Source: Akebia trifoliata
Lineage: Eukaryota > Streptophyta > Magnoliopsida > Ranunculales > Lardizabalaceae
Length of the DNA: 64,000 bases
Assembly: GCA_017979445.1 (NCBI GenBank)
Contig: CM030708.1
Location: 32,678,721-32,742,720, forward strand
Direction: 5' to 3'
The notes under the pieces were generated by a model. The model was not told the DNA's origin. It saw only the letters and a list, made by a program, of their open reading frames with translations, and did not search any database. This document shows, one piece after another, positions 24,431 to 36,934 of this stretch. Numbering within the stretch: the stretch's first letter is position 1; every line of letters begins with the position of its first letter. The position numbers were made by a program, and so were the translations under genes.

Positions 24431-25117
24431 ATGGTCTTCCTAGAAAGTTCTAGATCCATTGATTCAACGTCGAGCCCACGAATCTCATTCTCCGACGACA
24501 CAAACTTCATCTCCATAAACCTAAACCATGAGACCCCAAAAGCTTACGACATAGAGCGAGGAAAAATGCGTAATGTAGACTTTGAATTTCTCTCTAGCAA
24601 CTCTTCTAGTAATTCCATGATAACGGCCGATGAGATATTCTTCGAGGGAAAGATCCTTCCCTTTTGGCAAATCGAACATTCGGAGAAACTCAACAAGATC
24701 ACTCTAAAACCAAAGGAGGAAGACAAGGAAGAGAATAAGAAAGCGAACAACAACGAAGATAGTAGAGTAAATATGTTCATGGATGAAGACCCATCTCCTC
24801 GGCCTCCCACGTGCACCGTTCTTTGGAAAGAACTACTAAAATTGAGGAAACAACGTACCTCTTCATTGTCACCACCACCACCACCACGATCATCGTCTTC
24901 GTCGTCAAATTCTATGATTGATATGGGATCAATGGATGATGGAAAAGAAGGTAATAGAGATAAGCATGTGAAGAGGATAAAAAAAGGGTTGGAGAGAACA
25001 AGGTCAGCTAGTTCAACTAGTTTTAGAATAAGGCCTGTGGTCAATGTGCCCATTTGCACCCAAGGAAAGAACAATGCCTTTCCTCCTTTGTTTTCTCTTA
25101 AGAAAGGAAATGTGTAG
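24431..25117 (+). CDS. DUF1645 family protein
   Basis: A 228-residue intronless plant protein of unknown biochemical role. It shows the family's hallmark blocks: VDFEF followed by a Ser-rich run, then ADEIFFEGKILPF (about residues 67-79), TVLWKELLKLRKQR (about 129-142), a Pro/Ser-rich low-complexity stretch, and a C-terminal block RIRPVVNVPICTQ then PPLFSLKKG. The middle is Lys/Glu-rich and charged. Some family members affect stress tolerance and organ size in rice, but no reaction is known. The ATG has a good context, CACCATGG, and a TATA box about 100 bases upstream. No sign of truncation. Confidence 0.92.
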   Translation: MVFLESSRSIDSTSSPRISFSDDTNFISINLNHETPKAYDIERGKMRNVDFEFLSSNSSSNSMITADEIFFEGKILPFWQIEHSEKLNKITLKPKEEDKEENKKANNNEDSRVNMFMDEDPSPRPPTCTVLWKELLKLRKQRTSSLSPPPPPRSSSSSSNSMIDMGSMDDGKEGNRDKHVKRIKKGLERTRSASSTSFRIRPVVNVPICTQGKNNAFPPLFSLKKGNV

Positions 25118-25119
25118 AC

Positions 25120-26700
25120 TGTTTTGCTGTAATTGATGTTGATTTTCCTTGATATTATGCTTTAATTAGATATGTGTATTTCATTCTTGTGGGTCTAGTA
25201 CATTTTTATGTAAATGTAACTTTTCTTTTGAGTTCTCTCTCTCTTTCTCTCCCAATTAACCTAAATCGAATTATTACATATTTACATGTATACCCTAATT
25301 TTCCTGTTCGATTTTGCTCGAACCCCAAATTTGGGATACAAGTGTACCCTGATGATCAATCACCAATTAGACTCAAGACATCTATTAAAATAAATGGTGG
25401 ACATGTGGAGCGTTGGGACTGACCTAAGAGTAGACGATCATAACCATTCATATTATTTCATATTTTTTCGATGGTTCGGAATGTATCAGCACAGTCTAGC
25501 TAATGAATGGTCCTGATCATTCAATCAAGTTGACTTTTTTTACTATGTTGCCCTTTGAAGTTTGACCAATGGACTTAATTTTGATCTCCTACAGTCATGC
25601 CACTTGTCAATTCAGGGGCATGGACTTGGCCTTCACCTATAATATTGATGTATTGCATTGATTTAATGGACAAATGAAAGCTCAAAGGATCAAGATCTAG
25701 TAATTGACTATCTTTGTGCATTTACATTAGTAATTGGATACTTTTTTGCTTTATCAGTGATTGTAAAAGATGATCAATGCCACATATTTTGGGCCCACTA
25801 GCACATGCACGTCGGTGGGCCTACACGCCACAAGTCAGCATGATTTGGCGATTTTCATCAGTTGGAATCCGTTGCTTTTCACATATGGGCTTAGGACCAC
25901 GAGCATAGTAATAAATTTTGGATTGGTATTTATTCGGTGGAGGTTCAATTCGATTAATTCGTAAAAGTTTTGTGAAAATATTAAGGCAATATTGGGAAAT
26001 ATGCAAATGTTGTTTATGAGTTTCTTATCAAAATCCATCGACTTCAACCTCCATAAAAACCCTTATCCTGTTCTTGACTATTGAAAGTTGGAGAAATTAA
26101 AATTTTGAGGGTGAATGGAAAAATATTACCATATTATGGGATTAATCGATGAATTGTAAATTAATTTTTCAATTCATCAATTTAATCATCTAGTCCCTTA
26201 TTTATATAATTTTATAATTTTTTTTGGAAAAATTCGGATAATTTTTTTAGAAAAATTCGGATAATTTTGTGACTGTACCCCAGGAGTCCAACTTTGAAGG
26301 GGCCTGCCTGCTTCAAGATTTTGGAGACACCCCCCTCGTTTGCATGATACGTGGCCCTCTATGTTTTCAAATTGATGACGTGCCCCTCCACAGTTTGGGG
26401 AATATTTGAGATACCTCACTTTGCTTTCTTGGAAGCAACTTCAACACTATTGAACCATGATTGGTATTTTTTTATTCCACGTGCCGAAGCCTGATTATGT
26501 TAGTGGGGCTAGCCTAACTCAAATATTAATACTTGGTATCTTAAAAAAATGAAAAAAAGGAAATAATTGTGATTTATGGATTTTCTTGCTATTTTTAGTC
26601 AAAAAAATGTAAATTTTGCATGGGTACACTAAACTTTAGATTTTGAGAATTAAAAGACTCCCATCCTTTAATGTCCATCCTTCCACCAAAGCTAAGACAA
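25120..26700. other. Intergenic, little recognisable content
   Basis: This holds the DUF1645 3' flank and ordinary AT-rich DNA. The only structure noted is a short direct repeat of GAAAAATTCGGATAATTTT near 26224-26265, and a copy of a dispersed motif (TTTTCAAATTGATGACGTG, near 26345-26420) also found near 36540, 54150 and 62095. Confidence 0.5.
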
Positions 26701-26768
26701 CTACAAACAAACACCCATTCAATCTTCTTCATTAGTAACAATCAGAACTTGAGCTTGAAAGGGCTGAA

Positions 26769-29086
26769 ATGGTACCAAAGACTCCTAATGCAAAGTTTAT
26801 TATCTTAATCCTCTCTCTTTCCTCTCTTTGTCTCACCTTTCTAGTCCTACCATCAACCTTTGAGCTCAAAAATCAATGTTCAGTAATTCTTAATCTATTA
26901 CAAGATCGATCGATACCTTTTGATTTCATTGCGAAAGAATTTAAGGGGAAGGAAATCAAGATTGGTTTAGTGAACATGGATGATGGAGCTCGAGAGTGGG
27001 ACAAGCTCGGCACAACAAGCATGATAGGGTTCGAGCGGGTGCCCAAAGGTTTACGGTGGGAGGACCTCTTCCCTACATCGATCGATGAAGAGGAGACATG
27101 GGGATCACCCAAATGCCCGGGAATCCCGATGCCTAGATTTGAAGATTTACATGATTTTAACGTCATAGTTTCGAGGTTACCTTGTGAAAATGGAGGGGAG
27201 AAGGAAGGGATTAGGGATATGTTTAGGCTACAAGTCAATCTTGTGGTTGCTAATTTGGTTGTGAGTAGTAGCCATGAAGACAAGGAGGGAGATGAAAGTG
27301 TGTATGTGGTGTTTATGGGGTCTTGTGGGCCCATGTGGGAGATCTTTAGGTGTGATGATCTCTTGAAACATGCAGGAGAGTTTTGGATTTATAAACCTGA
27401 TTTAAGGAGATTGAAACAGAAGGTTCTCTTGCCTGTTGGATCATGCCAGTTGAGTTCACCTTATTTGAAACACGGTTAGTTGGTTTCTTGATTTTCTTAT
27501 TCCCCTATTATTAGAGAGCTGCTATTGGCACACCCTAATTAAAATAAGAAAATAAGTGAATTGTTGGGAATCAGTAAAAGTTTGGGGTACCAATAGAAGC
27601 TAGCTCTCTAGTTTTTTTTTATTTGCTAGATTTCTATGTTTTGGGTTTAAAATTTTATATGAGCCTAATCATAACTGGAAACAACTATTGAAATTATTTG
27701 AACGAGAGAAATAATGTTTTGAGGTTGGCTCAATGGCAATTTCAGACCAATAAGAGGTTCACCCCCCCAGGGTGCACCCTCACTCATCTGATATTTTCTT
27801 GGATTATTCCTTGGATAAGACCATGGTCTATGGGCTAGCACGGCCTTGATACGGCCTGGTCCACCGTTTATAGGATACCTAGTTATTATTTTTATTTTTT
27901 ATTTTTTGTAATGTTGAGAACATAATTTGAGCCATATCTTTATAATGATTGAATGGTGTGTTTAATCTTTAATTGGGGTGTGATAAATAATTTGAGAAAT
28001 TTGGATGTAATAAGAAAGATTGGGGTCCCAATAGGAGCTCTTGATTATTTATTATTATTATTTTTTGTTGGCGGCTTCCCAAGAAGTGGAACAAACGTTC
28101 ATGGGCCTAAGGAGCATGTATGTGGCCCAATTCATGTAGCAGTGGGCCCATATTTGTCCACAATATCTGATCTTTTTTTTTTGAATTTTATCTTGGATCC
28201 TCATGTAGTCAAAGACAGCACTGAGCACCAAAGAGAAGCCTATGTAACTGTTCTTCATTCATCTGAAGCTTATGCATGTGGTGCCATTACTTTAGCCCAA
28301 AGTTTACTTAAAACCAACACCACAAAAGATCTAGTCTTGCTTGCCGATGAATCCATAAGACACAAAACCCGTCAAGGACTCAAAGCTGCAGGATGGAGAA
28401 TCAAGAACATCGAACGCATCGAAAGCCCACACGCTCCCAAAGGTGCCTACAATAAGTGGAACTATAGCAAACTTCGGATTTGGCAACTTACCGAGTATGA
28501 CAAAGTTTTTTTCATCGACTCCGATCTTATTGTGTTCAAGAATATTGATAATTTCTTCAAACACCTTCAATTGTCTGCTGTAAGAGATAGTACGGTTAGA
28601 TTCAACTCGGGGGTCATGGTGATCGAGCCATCGATGTGTGTATTTGAAATTCTAATGAAGAAGAGGCACACCTTGTTTTCTTATAATGGGGGGGACCAAG
28701 GTTTCCTAAATGAAGCTTTTACGTGGTGGCATCGTTTGCCCAAGAATCTGAATTATTTCAAGATGGTTATTGAAGATGTGAACATGACACGATATGCGTT
28801 GCCTGAGTCTGTCTATGCTGTTCATTATTTAGGTGTAAAGCCATGGATGTGCTATAGAGATTATGATTGTAATTGGGATACGGTGGGTCGACGAAGGTTT
28901 GCTAGCGATTCGATTAATGAAAAATGGTGGCAACTTCATGATGCCATGCCGAAGAACTTACAAGAATTCTGCAAGCTCTCGAAGATTATGGATTTGACAT
29001 TGAAGGAATGGAGAGAAATGGCAAAAAATGCGAGTTATCCTGATGGGCACTGGAAGATCAATGTGAAGGATCCTAGACAACATTGA
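26769..29086 (+). CDS. GUX4: UDP-glucuronate:xylan alpha-glucuronosyltransferase (GUX, GT8)
   Basis: A two-exon gene: 26769-27474 and 28209-29086, with intron GTTAGT...ATGTAG in phase 1, giving 527 residues. Residues 10-30 form a signal anchor typical of a type II Golgi protein. A GUX-specific N-terminal region follows (KIGLVNMDDGAREWD, GLRWEDLFPTS). The GT8 domain starts near 240 (REAYVTVLHSSEAYACGAIT). It carries the metal-binding DSD at 339-341 (VFFIDSDLIVFKN), NSGVMVIEPS at 368-377, GGDQG at 396-400 and the distal ligand motif HYLGVKPW at 441-448. The family adds glucuronic acid side chains to xylan, using UDP-glucuronate and Mn. The length suits the shorter GUX4/GUX5 branch; the number is inferred. 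All key residues are present and the gene looks intact. Confidence 0.94.
27512..27612. mobile_element. Short MITE inside the GUX intron
   Basis: The arms GAGAGCTGCTATTGGCACAC and GGGGTACCAATAGAAGCTAG are imperfect inverted repeats about 100 bases apart. The end motif (AGAG...CTATT) resembles the element at 29919-30052. Confidence 0.5.
27721..27893 (+). mobile_element. SINE family 1, internally shortened, in the GUX intron
   Basis: It begins GAGGTTGGCTCAATGGCAAT (A box) and ends AGGATACCTAGTTATT before a TTTTTATTTTT tail. This matches the ends of the copies at 8868 and 51719 on the opposite strand, but lacks part of the middle. Confidence 0.65.
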
Positions 29087-29918
29087 TCATTTTCTTTTTT
29101 GGGATCATTTATATTCTTGTTGAATAAGGCAATGTGGTGGTGTTTTTTAAGTCATATTTAGGGAGAATTTTTCTATAACGACATTAAGAAATAAAGCATG
29201 AAGCTGAATCAACACTACTCTAATCAGAGAAGGGTGAGTATTGTTCAACAAATCCACATTAAATACAATTTAAAAAAAAAATTATAAAAAAAAGATTCCA
29301 AGATCTTAGACTTGGATTCAATTGAGTTTGCATTTGTAGTTCACGAAAAATGAATCAGATCTTGGCGACCCCACATACCTATTAGTCCACTTGTATTGAA
29401 AAGTATCCTAGCGTGTACAGTGCACACCCTACTACAATGCATCATATTAATACTCCAATAAACCATGCCATATAGATCTTATTAATTTTTTATTTTTCTT
29501 TTTTATTGATAGATTCTGTTAAATTTAAGTCTGATGTAATATAAGAAAAGGTCGGTGTTGCAATATAAGTTTAATTTGATAATTCAATTTTGCATGTAGA
29601 TATTGAATTTTGAAAAAAAAAAAAAAATCTCATTAATTTTAGCATGATTAATTGTAAGGGGTGTTTTTTTTTTTTTTTTGGGTAGTAATTAGTAATCAAT
29701 CCTTTGGATTACAAGATGACTAGATACAATGTGTACGTAGTTAAAATAAAATCTGAAAAAATCTCCATGATTAGATTTCTAGGATTTGTTTCCTAATTTG
29801 GATATTGGCAGATTCGTAGGATCTATTTTTATTTTAGAGGTTGACTAATGTGTAGAATCCTTTAGATCTTCCTTCTAGAATATGTTTTCCCTGTACACTT
29901 CATATAGGTATTTAATAT

Positions 29919-30052
29919 AGAGAGTTTCTATTACCACACCAACTTTTGCTAACGCCACCTTAAGATGTGTGCTAATTCTTTGGTGATTTACATATAAATT
30001 GGGGTGGCAATAGCAAAAGTTAATGTGACAATAGAATCTCTCTTAACATGAC
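29919..30052. mobile_element. MITE with 32-bp inverted ends
   Basis: The ends AGAGAGTTTCTATTACCACA and TGTGACAATAGAATCTCTCT are inverted, and the match continues inward through ACTTTTGCT / AGCAAAAGT. About 134 bp, non-coding. Confidence 0.7.
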
Positions 30053-31610
30053 GTAGACCAACAAGATACCCTCTCAAACAGATGTGTTGATCATGGACCA
30101 TTAGTTTGAACTTGATTTGTGAATATGTCTATTAGTTGATCTTGTTGTGCCATTTAATGAATATCAGTATCTTTCATATAAATTTTTTTTTTCCGAAACG
30201 AAATAGTATTCCAATATTCCTCGCACTTCGTGCGTGAGTGAACGAAAGAAAAATTGGTTGCCAAGACGATCATCATATAAAAGAATCAAACTTAATCGTT
30301 AGAGAGAGTTAGAGAAATTCTATTATATTTCTGATTAATTTGAGCGTCGGAGTAGAATTGACGAATACTCCATCCACGTGAAAATCAAAGAGAAGAAGGA
30401 TGACCCGTCCCCCACCACACAATGTACATTGGATTGACATTGTATAACAGAAATCTTAAGCTTACTTTTATTAGTTTATATTTGATTAGTTTAATACTTT
30501 ACTTTATATTTATTTCTTATCGTCATCATTCGTTCCTCGTTGAGACATATAGTCTCTTTTATTTTATTCTAAATGCGACGAAAGCATTTGAGTACATTAT
30601 GATTGATATAATTTCATTTGGGAACTTAATCAACAAGTTTTCTTAATTAATTGTTGTTCCTATCCATAAGTTAGAATTAAAACTTATATATAAAATATTG
30701 TTCTTTTCTCATGTTATTTTATTAATTGTGGGGGTATCCATCTGATTCTCTAGCATTTCAACTCTCACATGAATTAATATATCTTTGTGGGACGAACGAA
30801 TTTGGAAACTTTCAACATCTAACAGTTATTGCAAGCAAGAAAATGATAAATTATTTCCTTAAGAGACAAATAATCTATTGGAGACCATCAAAGTTGAGGT
30901 TCGATGGTGATGTTCACGTAATGTTCTGTAAAGTTTTTCACCTAATTATTAGAGGAATTGTTTGTACATGTTTATCTATATGCTCTAAAATTATTCTACT
31001 CAACTTACTTGAATTTCGAGGTAACTTGGTATTAAAACTCGTCAGTATCATTTTATCGAGTTAACTTTGAAACTCATCCAAAATGACCTATCATGACTTA
31101 TAAATAATATTCTTTTTTGGAATATAGAAAAACAATATAATTTTAGATTCTAAAACTATTATAGAGATATTTAATAATTTTAATAAAAATTACTGATTTT
31201 CTTATCATCTGAATGAGTCGACTCAATGGACGACAATTCGGGTTTTCGAGTTTTAAAACATTGGTTTAAATCATAATTATAAATAAACAAAAGATCATTA
31301 ACTGCCTAACATGTATGCATGGTCTAGGTAGGCTTTTTTGTTTTTAAGTAAATAAATATAAACATTGGAAGGTAAAAAAGGTGGCGCTAACAAAGTCAAA
31401 AATGCATGCTTGTGTAAGCCATGAACTGGATTCCCTCATCTTTCTCAAATAAAGTACTTAAAAATCAATAAAATAAAGTGAAAAATCAAAGGAAACTTTA
31501 GGGGGCGGGTGTTGAGACCAAGTGGACATGAAAAAACAAACTATTTATTAAGTAGATGACTTTAAAGAGTCACACTTTTCTTTGGTTGGCCAAACTAAAA
31601 GAAAAGAATG

Positions 31611-31829
31611 GTGATAATATGACTCCCCCATCTGGCATACTCAATCGATTCCCCTGACGTGGGGTGTGTCAAAATCATAGACGTTATGTCTCGGGATACA
31701 CAACGAGACATTCTCATAGATTTGTGCAGTTGTGTATTTCAATGAAAAGAAATCTATGATTCTGACACCCCCATGTCAGGGGATTCGATTGAGTATGCCA
31801 TGTGGGGGAGATAAGTTATCACGATTCAA
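31611..31829. mobile_element. Hairpin-core MITE, copy 8 (near-perfect long arms)
   Basis: The arms of about 60 bp are nearly perfect mirrors: CTCCCCCATCTGGCATACTC, then CGATTCCCCTGACGTGGGG, against CCATGTCAGGGGATTCG and GAGTATGCCATGTGGGGGAG. The centre holds CATAGACGTTATGTCTCG and AAAGAAATCTATGATTCTG. It is the best preserved copy of this arm type. Confidence 0.85.
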
Positions 31830-32534
31830 AACAAAAAAAGCAATGATGTATTTTTAGAGAAAATTTGATGGTTAGGGTTTTAGGGGGTGGACATGAGGCA
31901 CATATTCTCACCACCTTCACTAACAAAGAGGCTTTTGTAGTTGGAAGGGAGGGCTAAAAAGCATGTATGCTTGGAGCCACCAAAGGCTACCATAGGTACT
32001 GATCACGATTTTTGTTTCTTGGTACATGCTTTAGGACCACATGTGTGACCTTTGCAAGATACCTTGTTGGATTAATAAAATAACCAATCATAGTTTAAAG
32101 AGAAATACTTTGATCACTGATCAGGATGGAGGACATTTGGATTCAATATCCTTGCTTCGATGACATCGTTTGACGGTAATATTAAATTAATTTGTATTAG
32201 AAACACATCGTGTTGGTCACTTGCAACGAAGGCCCATTACAATCCTCATTATAAGAAACATTGCAATTTAAAGGTTCTGAAAGACTAAGACCAAGACCCG
32301 AAAGAATGAGGATTAATGAGATAAGATTGATGATATGAACACTCATGAAGAGGGGTTGAATTTTAACAATTATATATTTAAACTGGAATTTTTTTAATTT
32401 TTGTCAGGCATTTAGACTAGAACCTTAATAAGGTTCATATAAAGAAAACTAGCTAGAAGTGACCTCCCATTCTTTAAAAACCGGATCAGACCGCTAATGA
32501 ACTGTCGATTTTTCGTGATTTCATATTTTATAAT

Positions 32535-32885
32535 AATAATTTAGTGAAAATATGGTATTTTAAGACCCCCCCCCCCCCCCCCCCCCGCCTCTCTCTCTCT
32601 CTCATTAAATTAGTGATATTAGCCCTTTGCAAAATGCAAGATTAGGTTTACCCCCCTTGACTGTAAATCAAAGTTACATTTACTTGATAATTTAACGGTG
32701 AAATTTTGATTTTTTTCCTTCAAATACTTAAATTACTAAATCAAAATTTCACTGTTAAATCATCAAGAAAAAAAACAGTGTTGACTTACATTCATGGAGG
32801 GTAAAACTAATATTGCATTTTGTAAAGGGATAAACCTAATATTACCAATTTAACAGGGGGGCATTCTAAAATGCCCAATTTAAAA
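32535..32885. mobile_element. Large foldback element with poly-C tract
   Basis: The two halves are long imperfect inverted repeats. The left half has GCAAAATGCAAGATTAGG, AAGTTACATTTACTTGAT and GTGAAATTTTGATTT; the right half has AAATCAAAATTTCACTG, GACTTACATTCATGG and TATTGCATTTTGTAAAGG. A run of 21 C at 32566-32586, followed by CT repeats, lies in the left arm opposite GGGGGG on the right. Confidence 0.75.
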
Positions 32886-34059
32886 TTATTTTAGCAATTG
32901 TAAACTGGCCCACCCAAATTGAACCAAGGTCCCACCAATTCGAGAATTTTTTTACTAATCATCTTTTTGGTTTTTAAAACAGTGGTAATCTCTAAGCACT
33001 AGAAAATAAATTGATCTAACATTAATTTTATCCTAATTAATTTTCATGTGAAGATGATTATATCAATATATGCCTAGTTACAATGCTTCATATCTAATCC
33101 TCTATCACATACTCGCTATAATAAAAGACCTCAGATGTAATTTAGTGGAAAAATAGATTTTTCGGGCAACGGTAAACTTTTGGACTAAAGCTTCGATGAT
33201 GATGATGATGACGATGATGACGACAAGGTACACTACAACAACCCTAAGTGAGTTGCAACTATGAGGTAGTGGGTTTGATCTACAACACTTGAGTGTGACT
33301 GTAATATAACTTCCATTTCCATATGTAGAAATCAGAATTCACAATTAATCTAAAATTGCATGGGCTATAAGAGTAACTTGTAAGGGTCATAATGAGCATT
33401 TGCATTAAAACATATGGTGAAGCTAGAGAATTTTTGTTTGCTCACAGGCTCTCCATTGTGTGACATGTGGAACCTACGCGGGCTAATGTGATTAGTCGAT
33501 CTAGGATCTTATGAGCATTGTGAGAAAAAAAAAATTGGGAAGTCATGTGTTGTGTTGTGTACCCACATTGCTTAGGGTACATGTGCATGTTACACTATTG
33601 TGGCAATGGAGCTGCAATACTTTCCTCCCATGCTATTTTTTTTTTAAAGGAAAAAATATGGTAAATAGGAGTTGGTTACGGTTGCTTCTATTGAAAATCA
33701 CGATAGCAATCACAAAAGAAATTAACGAAAAAAATAAATCAAGCAAGAATACAAGATTTATGTGGTTTGGCAAGATTACCTACGTCCATGACTGCAAAGA
33801 GATTATATCATCTCTCTTCCTTCCTCGTGAAAACTGAACCAGTCATTCTAACCCTAATTCAAGTTTTATAATAAGTATATATATCAGAACAAACAATGAC
33901 AGCGCCCTTAAGAAAAATATTATGTATTTGCCCTTTCTATAAGCCTAAAAAATTTGGCATCTGCATCTTTCCCCCAACAAAATACAAGGCACATGCACAA
34001 CAACTTCCCTTTCTCAAACTTAGGCAAATGCATTAGGCAGTTACTTCAATCAGCAAAAT

Positions 34060-34081
34060 CACACACACACACACACACACA
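34060..34081. repeat. CA dinucleotide microsatellite
   Basis: About eleven CA units. A second shorter CA run lies at about 34277-34292. Confidence 0.85.
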
Positions 34082-34084
34082 AGC

Positions 34085-34262
34085 ACGGGTGGAGTTAGGT
34101 TATGTCCACATGGGGGCAACAAAGGGGGAATTTTTTTTTTTTTTTGTAGGGTTAATTAAGAGTGAAAATTTTTTTGTGGGGACTATAACAACGGATTTTT
34201 ATCTGCCGTTATCATTTGTCGCAATAGCTCATAAATCCTAAAAACATAGTGCCCCACTATAA
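34085..34262 (+). repeat. Dispersed repeat, copy 2 (matches 21465-21705)
   Basis: It shares GGAGTTAGG, GGGGCAAC, TTAATTAAGAGTG, GGGGACTA, TTTTTATCTG and a closing TATAAATCTGCCCC with the copy at 21465, in the same order and orientation. Confidence 0.55.
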
Positions 34263-34331
34263 ATCTGCCCCAGCTCACACACACACACACACTACAACAT
34301 GCAGGGGGCTTACATATAATGGGAAGAAAAA

Positions 34332-34501
34332 TGCTGAAGTGACCTCTAGATTGGACCTCACATCACACGCCCTAACGTAAAGTGTATGGGAATCATAAAT
34401 ACTTTCCTCGAGATACAAGTGAAAAAGCATCTATGATTCATATCCACCTTCACCTCAAGATGTGCAATATGATGAGGTCCAATCTTAAGGTCACTCTAGC
34501 A
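34332..34501. mobile_element. Hairpin-core MITE, copy 9
   Basis: The ends TGCTGAAGTGACCT and AAGGTCACTCTAGCA are inverted, with inner arms TAGATTGGACCTCACATC and GATGAGGTCCAATCTTAA. The core reads GAATCATAAATACTTTCCTC then AAAAAGCATCTATGATTC. Confidence 0.85.
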
Positions 34502-35721
34502 CAACCCTAATTGGAATTCACTCCCTATAAAATATAATGGCCTGGAGGTTTTGTTATTTATTTTATTTGCAGTTTGGACGCCCTGACTTCCAACCTAAGA
34601 TGTCTAAAGCAAAATAGTAAATATTATTACTGGTGTATGTCCCGAGCAATAAGCAATTGTTTTGACAAGGCTGATTAACCAACTCATTATTCATTTTAAT
34701 TCCTAAAATGGTAAATAGCTATTTTCGAATAAAGTGGGAAATTTTTTACTGTAATTAAAAAGGAAAAAAATTTGTCTTCTATTTAAAAAAATAAGAAATA
34801 TTTTCCCCTATTTAACTAAAATATTGTAGCTCTGAAAAAAAATGGTAATTTATCATTTTTGGAACTAAAATGAATTATGCTTTAAAATGGAATTTTTTTT
34901 CTTCTTTTTGAAAAATTTCCTTTTTAAAAAATCATTATTTTTTTTTTTGGTTTGAGTTTCGAGGGTGATAAGAGAAAAGTTAGTTGTTATGTATCAGAGT
35001 TAGGATTTGGAAAGCTGTCGTTCTCTCTCTCTCTCTCATTGACATACGCATATCGTATATATTCATTTGTTTAATGTAAAATAATATATGACTTTTCACC
35101 TTTCTAGCCACAAAGTCTCAAATCATGTTTGAGGCTCTTCATCAAACGTAAAGTCAGAGAGGTCAAGGCTTCCTAGGATCCATTCCATTAGGAATCCCTA
35201 GCAAGATCCTCTCATCTCAGCCGTTGTATTTGTTGGAGAGCTTCGACCAAGCGAAGTATTTTCAAGTAACACAAGGGCTTATGAGTTGTGAAGACCCATT
35301 CTTCTAATATGATTTATCAACTTTTCTCTAACTCATATCACATTAAGTTATAGTCTTAAACGTCAGATTGAGAGGGGAAAACACATCCCCAAGGGCTTGT
35401 TTTGTGGTGAAAAGAATGACAAGGGTTTGCTCCTTTTGATCGTGTGTTCAAAATTAGGTGGTCTCTTGATTTGATATTTTCTAAATATCCATATTCCTTA
35501 CCTTTGAAGTACCCACTTTTATCTTAGTTGTATGTTCCACACAATGTTGTTTGATATTGGAATTCAGATAAATTGACCTAAAAGGCACCAAGTAGCTTGG
35601 TTGGTGAGATCTATGGATATGGATGTCATTGATTGGAATTTAAAATTAAACCAATTTTCACCCGAGTTTATCTCCCATCAAACATGGATTTACCTATCGA
35701 CAATACTAAAAATTTGACTGA

Positions 35722-35802
35722 AACTCATAGCTCAAGTGATTGATATATTATAATGAACCTTTGAGGTGGTGGATTCAAGTCCACCTTGGTTATTAAAAAA
35801 AA
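35722..35802 (+). mobile_element. Short tRNA-like SINE with poly-A tail
   Basis: TCATAGCTCAAGTGATTGA resembles a tRNA A box and GGTGGATTCAAGTCCACC a B box 40-50 bases on, followed by TTGGTTATT and eleven A. About 80 bp, smaller than the other SINEs here. Confidence 0.55.
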
Positions 35803-36004
35803 AAAGGGTAAACATTTGAGATGTGGGAAATGATCTTCAATCCCCACATCTTCAACCCCAGGATATAAAGTCTTGTTTTTTCTCTCCAAAATCAACTCTT
35901 CAACCTCTAGGGTAAAAATTAAATAAAATATATCCTATCTTCAACTCATGAAGTCAATAAAATTGAAAAGTTTGAGATAATGAAATGAGTTAAGCTAGCC
36001 TGAC

Positions 36005-36290
36005 TAAGTTAGCAAGATTTCAAATCTTACTAAAGGTTGTGAGTTCACAATCTGGCAGGGATGTAGAGGAAAGAATTTTAAAAATTCTAAAATAAGTTAT
36101 TTTTCACCGTTGAATTTTAATTTTAAATTTGGGAGTTCGATATCTACCCATTTTCAACACGTTGGATGAAGTTCAAAACTATTTTTTTTATCTTTTTAAA
36201 TATGTGGTGCTGGATTGCCAATGTGGTAATCCATGTGGGCCCAACCACTCTTAGTAAGATACGAAATCTTACCATGTTAGTAATGAAAGT
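36005..36290. mobile_element. MITE-like element with about 33-bp inverted ends
   Basis: The left end AGCAAGATTTCAAATCTTAC is mirrored by the right end GTAAGATACGAAATCTTACC. The internal segment CCGTTGAATTTTAATTTT recurs near 42085, and related end sequence is at 42250 and 43760, so it is a repeated family. Confidence 0.55.
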
Positions 36291-36603
36291 GTTTTTCTGA
36301 TGAGGATTGAAAGTGGCATACCGTGGTTAGTGTTGAGGTATGGGATGAGGAGTTCAATACTCCACCCTAGGTGCATACAATCTGGACTCTTTTAGGAAAA
36401 AAAATCATGGATTTTTACTAGATAGGTTGAAGATGAAAGAATTTAAGTCATTTTCTTCTAAAATAATGTTGAAGTGACCTAAAAAATTGACCTCTTTTCA
36501 CATTTTGTTGATGTGGAGTATAAATATTCCCAAGTAACCTGATGTCAAGGGTACGTCATCAAATTGAAAACATGATAGTATCTCAAATATTCACAAATAA
36601 ATA

Positions 36604-36717
36604 GTGGGCAATGTCGAAATCATGAAATAAAAAAAAAGGATAAGCCAAAAAAAGGAAATAGTGGGCAATGTCGAAATCATAAAATAAAAAAAAGGATAAG
36701 CCAAAAAAAAGAAATTA
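36604..36717. repeat. Tandem duplication, 57-bp unit, two copies
   Basis: The unit starting GTGGGCAATGTCGAAATCAT occurs at 36604 and 36661, nearly identical, each followed by an A-run and GGATAAGCC. Confidence 0.85.
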
Positions 36718-36766
36718 TTGGAGAAAAAAAATTTTGGCAAAGAATTTTCAACTTTTGATAATTTTT

Positions 36767-36934
36767 TTGAGTCACACTGTCTGTGACATTGAAATGGACA
36801 TCATTTCACACATTGGTGTGCACAGAATCATAGATGCTTTTTGCTCGTGTGTCTCGATGAAAAGCATCTATGTTTCTATGCACACCACGTCAGCTATGTA
36901 TGAAACTATGTCGATTTAAATGTGACTTCAGCAT
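36767..36934. mobile_element. Hairpin-core MITE, copy 10
   Basis: The core is very well preserved: GCACAGAATCATAGATGC, TTTTTGCTCGTGTG, then GATGAAAAGCATCTATG and TATGCACACCACGTCAGC. The outer ends GAGTCACACTG and ATGTGACTTCAGCA are more diverged. It lies about 340 bases upstream of the FAF start codon. Confidence 0.8.

Noticed and set aside
24544..25074. 176-codon minus-strand frame
   Set aside because: A shadow of the DUF1645 gene on the opposite strand; the plus frame has the family motifs.
27953..28208. Upstream extension of the GUX second exon frame
   Set aside because: The acceptor at 28207-28208 joins in phase with exon 1. The extension is intron with low-complexity sequence and no GUX similarity.
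30726..31064. 112-codon plus-strand frame
   Set aside because: Unusual composition for a plant protein, no known motif, and no promoter or splice context.
33198..33227. GAT/GAC triplet tract as coding Asp-rich segment
   Set aside because: A microsatellite with stops nearby and no open frame of note.
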